From NCBI RefSeq assembly GCF_014649035.1, contig NZ_BMSG01000001.1, forward strand, positions 558,001 through 622,000: a DNA stretch of 64,000 nucleotides, written 5' to 3'. Source of the stretch: Streptomyces sindenensis. Its GTDB lineage: Bacteria; Actinomycetota; Actinomycetes; Streptomycetales; Streptomycetaceae. Shown piece by piece: positions 63,288 to 64,000 of this stretch. Numbering within the stretch: the stretch's first letter is position 1; each line of letters opens with the position of its first letter. The notes under the pieces were generated by a model. The model was not told where the DNA came from, did not search any database, and saw only the letters and a list, made by a program, of their open reading frames with translations. Both the position numbers and the translations under genes were made by a program.

Positions 63288-63467
63288 TTCGTAGCCTTCG
63301 CTTCTTAGTGGATGAGGTCCAGACAACACATGGCACCCCTGAAGCGATCATGCAGCTGGGGCTCACACTGCCGGGACGCTGCCCGTATGCGAGCCACTGG
63401 TAACTGCTCCAGAGAACCTACGTAAGGGCCCTGAGCGCCACGGGGGCGCGGCCGATACGCATAACAA
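63288..63467 (-). promoter_or_regulatory. Long rplM 5' leader
   Basis: About 180 nt between the predicted start point and the rplM GTG, with no gene in it. It contains local inverted elements such as GCAGC and GCTGC flanking GTCCCGGCAGTGTGAGCCCCA, so it is likely structured. A role in ribosomal-protein autoregulation is possible but not shown. Confidence 0.45.
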
Positions 63468-63473
63468 AGAGGA

Positions 63474-63503
63474 AGCCTACCGTCGACCCCCCACAGGGGT
63501 CAA
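63474..63503 (-). promoter_or_regulatory. rplM-rpsI promoter
   Basis: Minus strand TTGACC (63503-63498) and TAGGCT (63479-63474) with an 18-bp spacer, a near-consensus HrdB-type promoter. The start point would be near 63467. Confidence 0.75.
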
Positions 63504-63570
63504 AACACCCCGACCCGAAGACCCGCCCCCGCCGCACCCCCTCCAGCCCCAGCGGCACCACTCGGTCCCG

Positions 63571-63690
63571 TCGGCGCTTGAGGCGATCCTTTCAGCCCCG
63601 CCGCACCCCTCCAGCCCCGCCGGCGTTTGAGGCGATCCTTTCAGCCCCGCCGGCGTTTGAGGCGCGGGGGCCCGGGGGCAGCGCCCCCGC
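63571..63690. repeat. Streptomyces-type intergenic repeat cluster
   Basis: Three partial copies of an element with the core CCGGCGTTTGAGGCG: tcggcgcttgaggcg at 63571, cggcgtttgaggcg at 63621 and 63651, linked by atcctttcagccccgc. It ends in a hairpin GCGGGGGC/GCCCCCGC at 63664-63690. Similar 'CCGGCGTTTGAGG' elements are scattered in Streptomyces intergenic regions (recognised from memory). It lies between rplM and the ABC-F gene and may be the terminator of the latter. Confidence 0.65.
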
Positions 63691-63726
63691 AACGGCGCCG
63701 CACGGCACACCGCACCCCCACCAAGC

Positions 63727-64000
63727 TCACCGCACCCGCTCAACCCTCCGCTCGTCCCACACCGGCTCCGCCGTCTCCCGCACCACCCCGTCCGACCCGA
63801 ACACCAGATACCGGTCGAACGACTTCGCGAACCACCGGTCGTGCGTGACGGCCATCACCGTGCCGTCGTACGACTCCAGCCCGTCCTGCAGCGCCTCCGC
63901 CGACTCCAGGTCCAGGTTGTCCGTCGGCTCGTCCAGCAGCAGCGCGGTCGTCCCCGCCAGCTCCAGCAGCAGGATCTGGAACCGCGCCTGCTGCCCGCCG
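63727..64000 (-). CDS. ABC-F family ATPase, C-terminal part (5' end outside window)
   Basis: Last 90 residues of an ABC-F protein: signature GGQQARFQ, then LLLELAG, Walker B with TTALLLDEPTDNLDLESAEAL, switch His in VMAVTHDRWFAKSFD, and the tail FGSDGVVRETAEPVWDE. ABC-F proteins act on ribosomes to relieve stalled or antibiotic-blocked translation. Subfamily cannot be assigned from this fragment. Confidence 0.9.
   Translation of the reverse strand, partial: GGQQARFQILLLELAGTTALLLDEPTDNLDLESAEALQDGLESYDGTVMAVTHDRWFAKSFDRYLVFGSDGVVRETAEPVWDERRVERVR

Overview
This window is chromosomal DNA from a Streptomyces. The evidence is very high GC with strong third-position GC bias, frequent GTG starts, and a developmental block of the sporulation regulators bldM and whiD beside the hrdB-activating sigma factor shbA. 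A groES-groL1 operon with two CIRCE operators and several XRE/DUF397-type regulator genes point the same way. The left edge cuts a succinic semialdehyde dehydrogenase gene and the right edge cuts an ABC-F ATPase gene. I saw no tRNA, rRNA, CRISPR array, transposase or prophage.

Layout. 1-8.9 kb: truncated aldehyde dehydrogenase, then three membrane Ser/Thr kinase-family genes in a row, the middle one a pseudokinase with its fold split by a long insert. 9-15.9 kb: glpD, an unusual nucleotide-sugar dehydrogenase without its catalytic Cys, a small membrane protein, guaB3 and guaB. 16-18.3 kb: shbA, bldM and whiD with a rich regulatory intergenic region. 18.5-24.4 kb: LysR/MOSC divergent pair, a PQQ-like propeller membrane protein, a multicopper oxidase and a short-chain dehydrogenase. 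24.4-27 kb: a DeoR fragment, groL1 and groES. 27-30.7 kb: lipoprotein deacetylase, methyltransferase, membrane protein and VOC protein. 30.7-39.9 kb: a large leftward block for tRNA t6A synthesis (tsaD-rimI-tsaB and tsaE) interwoven with alr, a hydrolase, NAD(P)HX repair, acpS and glmS. This block is interrupted on the other strand by a catalytically dead L,D-transpeptidase-like protein and by an iron-box-preceded 69-aa gene.

41.8-57.4 kb is the accessory-looking part. It holds vapBC, a secreted M14 carboxypeptidase, a SARP regulator fused to an ABATE/CGNR module, a small secreted protein, and an ECF42 sigma factor with its DGPF partner. It continues with a VP-repeat winged-helix/zinc-ribbon protein, an HATPase/XRE/DUF397 regulator set, an SMI1/KNR4 protein, a helical protein paired with an M16 peptidase, and an ECF sigma/membrane partner pair. 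57.5-64 kb returns to core genes: a broken TrkA-like gene, a 53-aa membrane protein, coaA, a DUF389 protein, glmM, the rplM-rpsI operon with a long leader, and an intergenic repeat cluster before the ABC-F gene.

How the genes work together. The core genes serve cell-wall precursor supply (glmS, glmM, alr), guanine nucleotide synthesis (guaB), translation fidelity (tsaBDE, rimI, rplM, rpsI), cofactors (coaA, acpS, NAD(P)HX repair) and protein folding (groES/groL1). bldM, whiD and shbA tie vegetative transcription to sporulation. Most other genes are regulators or envelope proteins of unknown target. Several ancient folds have lost catalytic residues: the pseudokinase, the Cys-less dehydrogenase, the Cys-less GuaB3 and the dead L,D-transpeptidase. 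This recurrence of degenerate enzymes is the most notable theme of the window.
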